DNA of 64,000 nucleotides from Clostridiales bacterium (lineage in GTDB: Bacteria > Bacillota > Clostridia > Oscillospirales > Oscillospiraceae). The notes under the pieces were generated by a model. The model did not search any database and had not been told where the DNA came from. It saw only the letters and a list, made by a program, of their open reading frames with translations. Below, piece after piece: positions 63,728 to 64,000 of the stretch. The stretch's first letter is position 1; every line of letters starts with the position of its first letter. Made by a program: the position numbers and the translations under genes. The stretch spans positions 34,300-98,299 of the forward strand of contig JAJPXB010000043.1 of NCBI GenBank assembly GCA_021205695.1, written 5' to 3'.

Positions 63728-63897
63728 GGCGGGAAATCCCGCCAAGGCGGGGAGATCCCGCCGTCCGGCAGTGGACCCGGCTGTCCGTATGGCCTCGACC
63801 CCCGAGGGAGTGGTCCGAATGATTGCTGAAAGAGACTGAAAATCCCGTGTTCTTTCAAACTGCGAATAGTATACCACAGAATGTCGGAATCTGTCAA
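63728..63897 (-). promoter_or_regulatory. Second upstream promoter and tandem GGCGGG hairpins ahead of the speA leader
   Basis: On the minus strand TTGACA and TATACT (18-nt spacer, 63868-63897) would start a transcript near 63861. About 100 nt further on are two similar hairpins in tandem, GGCGGG/CCCGCC with loops of 5 and 4 nt (63746-63762 and 63728-63743), the second followed by TTATT. This could be a short non-coding RNA or an extended speA leader. The stretch from here to 64000 contains no ORF I can support. Confidence 0.5.
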
Positions 63898-64000
63898 TCA
63901 GAGAAATGGGATCGTTAGGACAACACTTCCCCAGATATTTGAAGTTCTGTTCATTTGTCAATGATGTGAGACCAGGGAAAGCGAAAGCGTTTGTTCGTTA

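Noticed and set aside
63728-63762. CRISPR array
   Set aside because: Only two short palindromic GGCGGG units occur, separated by two bases with no spacers. No cas genes are present.
63620-63961. 113-codon minus-strand frame upstream of speA
   Set aside because: It spans a promoter and tandem hairpins, begins upstream of that promoter, and its sequence looks like translated regulatory DNA.

Overview
The window is a high-GC, gene-dense bacterial chromosome segment with strong RBSs (AGGAGG type), sigma-A promoters (TTGACA-17-TATAAT type), a T-box leader, a Gram-positive type LexA box and typical Firmicutes blocks (murB-rapZ-yvcK-whiA-dnaE; sufCBDS; pgk-tpiA-gpmI). Together with the carboxyspermidine polyamine operon, this suggests a gut-type Clostridia of the Oscillospiraceae (Flavonifractor/Lawsonibacter/Intestinimonas-like). 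That placement is inference from content and was not tested by alignment. Almost everything is housekeeping; there is no prophage, IS element, CRISPR array or rRNA.

Layout. 1-3.4 kb (minus): SUF Fe-S operon sufC-sufB-sufD-sufS, with sufS cut by the window edge. 3.6-4.1 kb: tRNA-Ser(CGA), then the first copy of a structured repeat. 4.2-8.6 kb (minus): trmL-pgk-tpiA-gpmI. 8.8-14.1 kb (plus): proB, an AT-rich GT-C-like membrane protein gene wedged into the operon, proA, mnmE. 14.2-20.5 kb: FeoA-FeoB fusion, then a lipoprotein gene followed by a response regulator and histidine kinase. 20.5-26.3 kb: a transcription unit with LexA-like boxes in its promoter region (yqhQ-like, prmC, recA, recX), followed by rimO-pgsA. 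26.6-29.0 kb: T-box leader, cysE, cysS. 29.1-32.8 kb: an orphan resolvase-type DNA-binding protein, then a split methionine synthase. 33-34.7 kb: rpsB-tsf, followed by repeat copy 2. 35-41 kb: a CDF metal transporter with a structured leader (minus), then polA, a GNAT gene, rimI and tsaD. 41-45.2 kb: an intergenic DnaA-box cluster, trpS, a WecA/TagO-type transferase, a convergent trio of small unknown proteins and a phosphodiesterase. 45.4-53.6 kb: murB-rapZ-yvcK-whiA-dnaE and a class I GATase. 53.7-57.1 kb (minus): fhs, a DUF3048 lipoprotein, repeat copy 3. 57.1-63.9 kb (minus): speA-speE-speB-carboxyspermidine dehydrogenase-decarboxylase-greA behind a leader carrying an intrinsic terminator.

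How the genes work together. The polyamine operon encodes arginine to agmatine to putrescine, then spermidine either through aspartate semialdehyde (carboxyspermidine route) or through an aminopropyltransferase. One-carbon metabolism is represented by fhs and the split MetH, cysteine supply by the T-box cysE-cysS unit, and cell-wall/carbon control by murB, rapZ, yvcK and whiA.

The most unusual signal is a family of three ~160-166 nt non-coding elements (near 4.0, 34.8 and 57.0 kb), each predicted to fold into four hairpins. Each copy lies at a gene 3' end between two copies of a terminator-like hairpin. The two hairpins match each other at one locus but differ completely between loci. I do not recognise a described element with this architecture. 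Other candidates for new regulation are the leaders of the CDF transporter and of speA.
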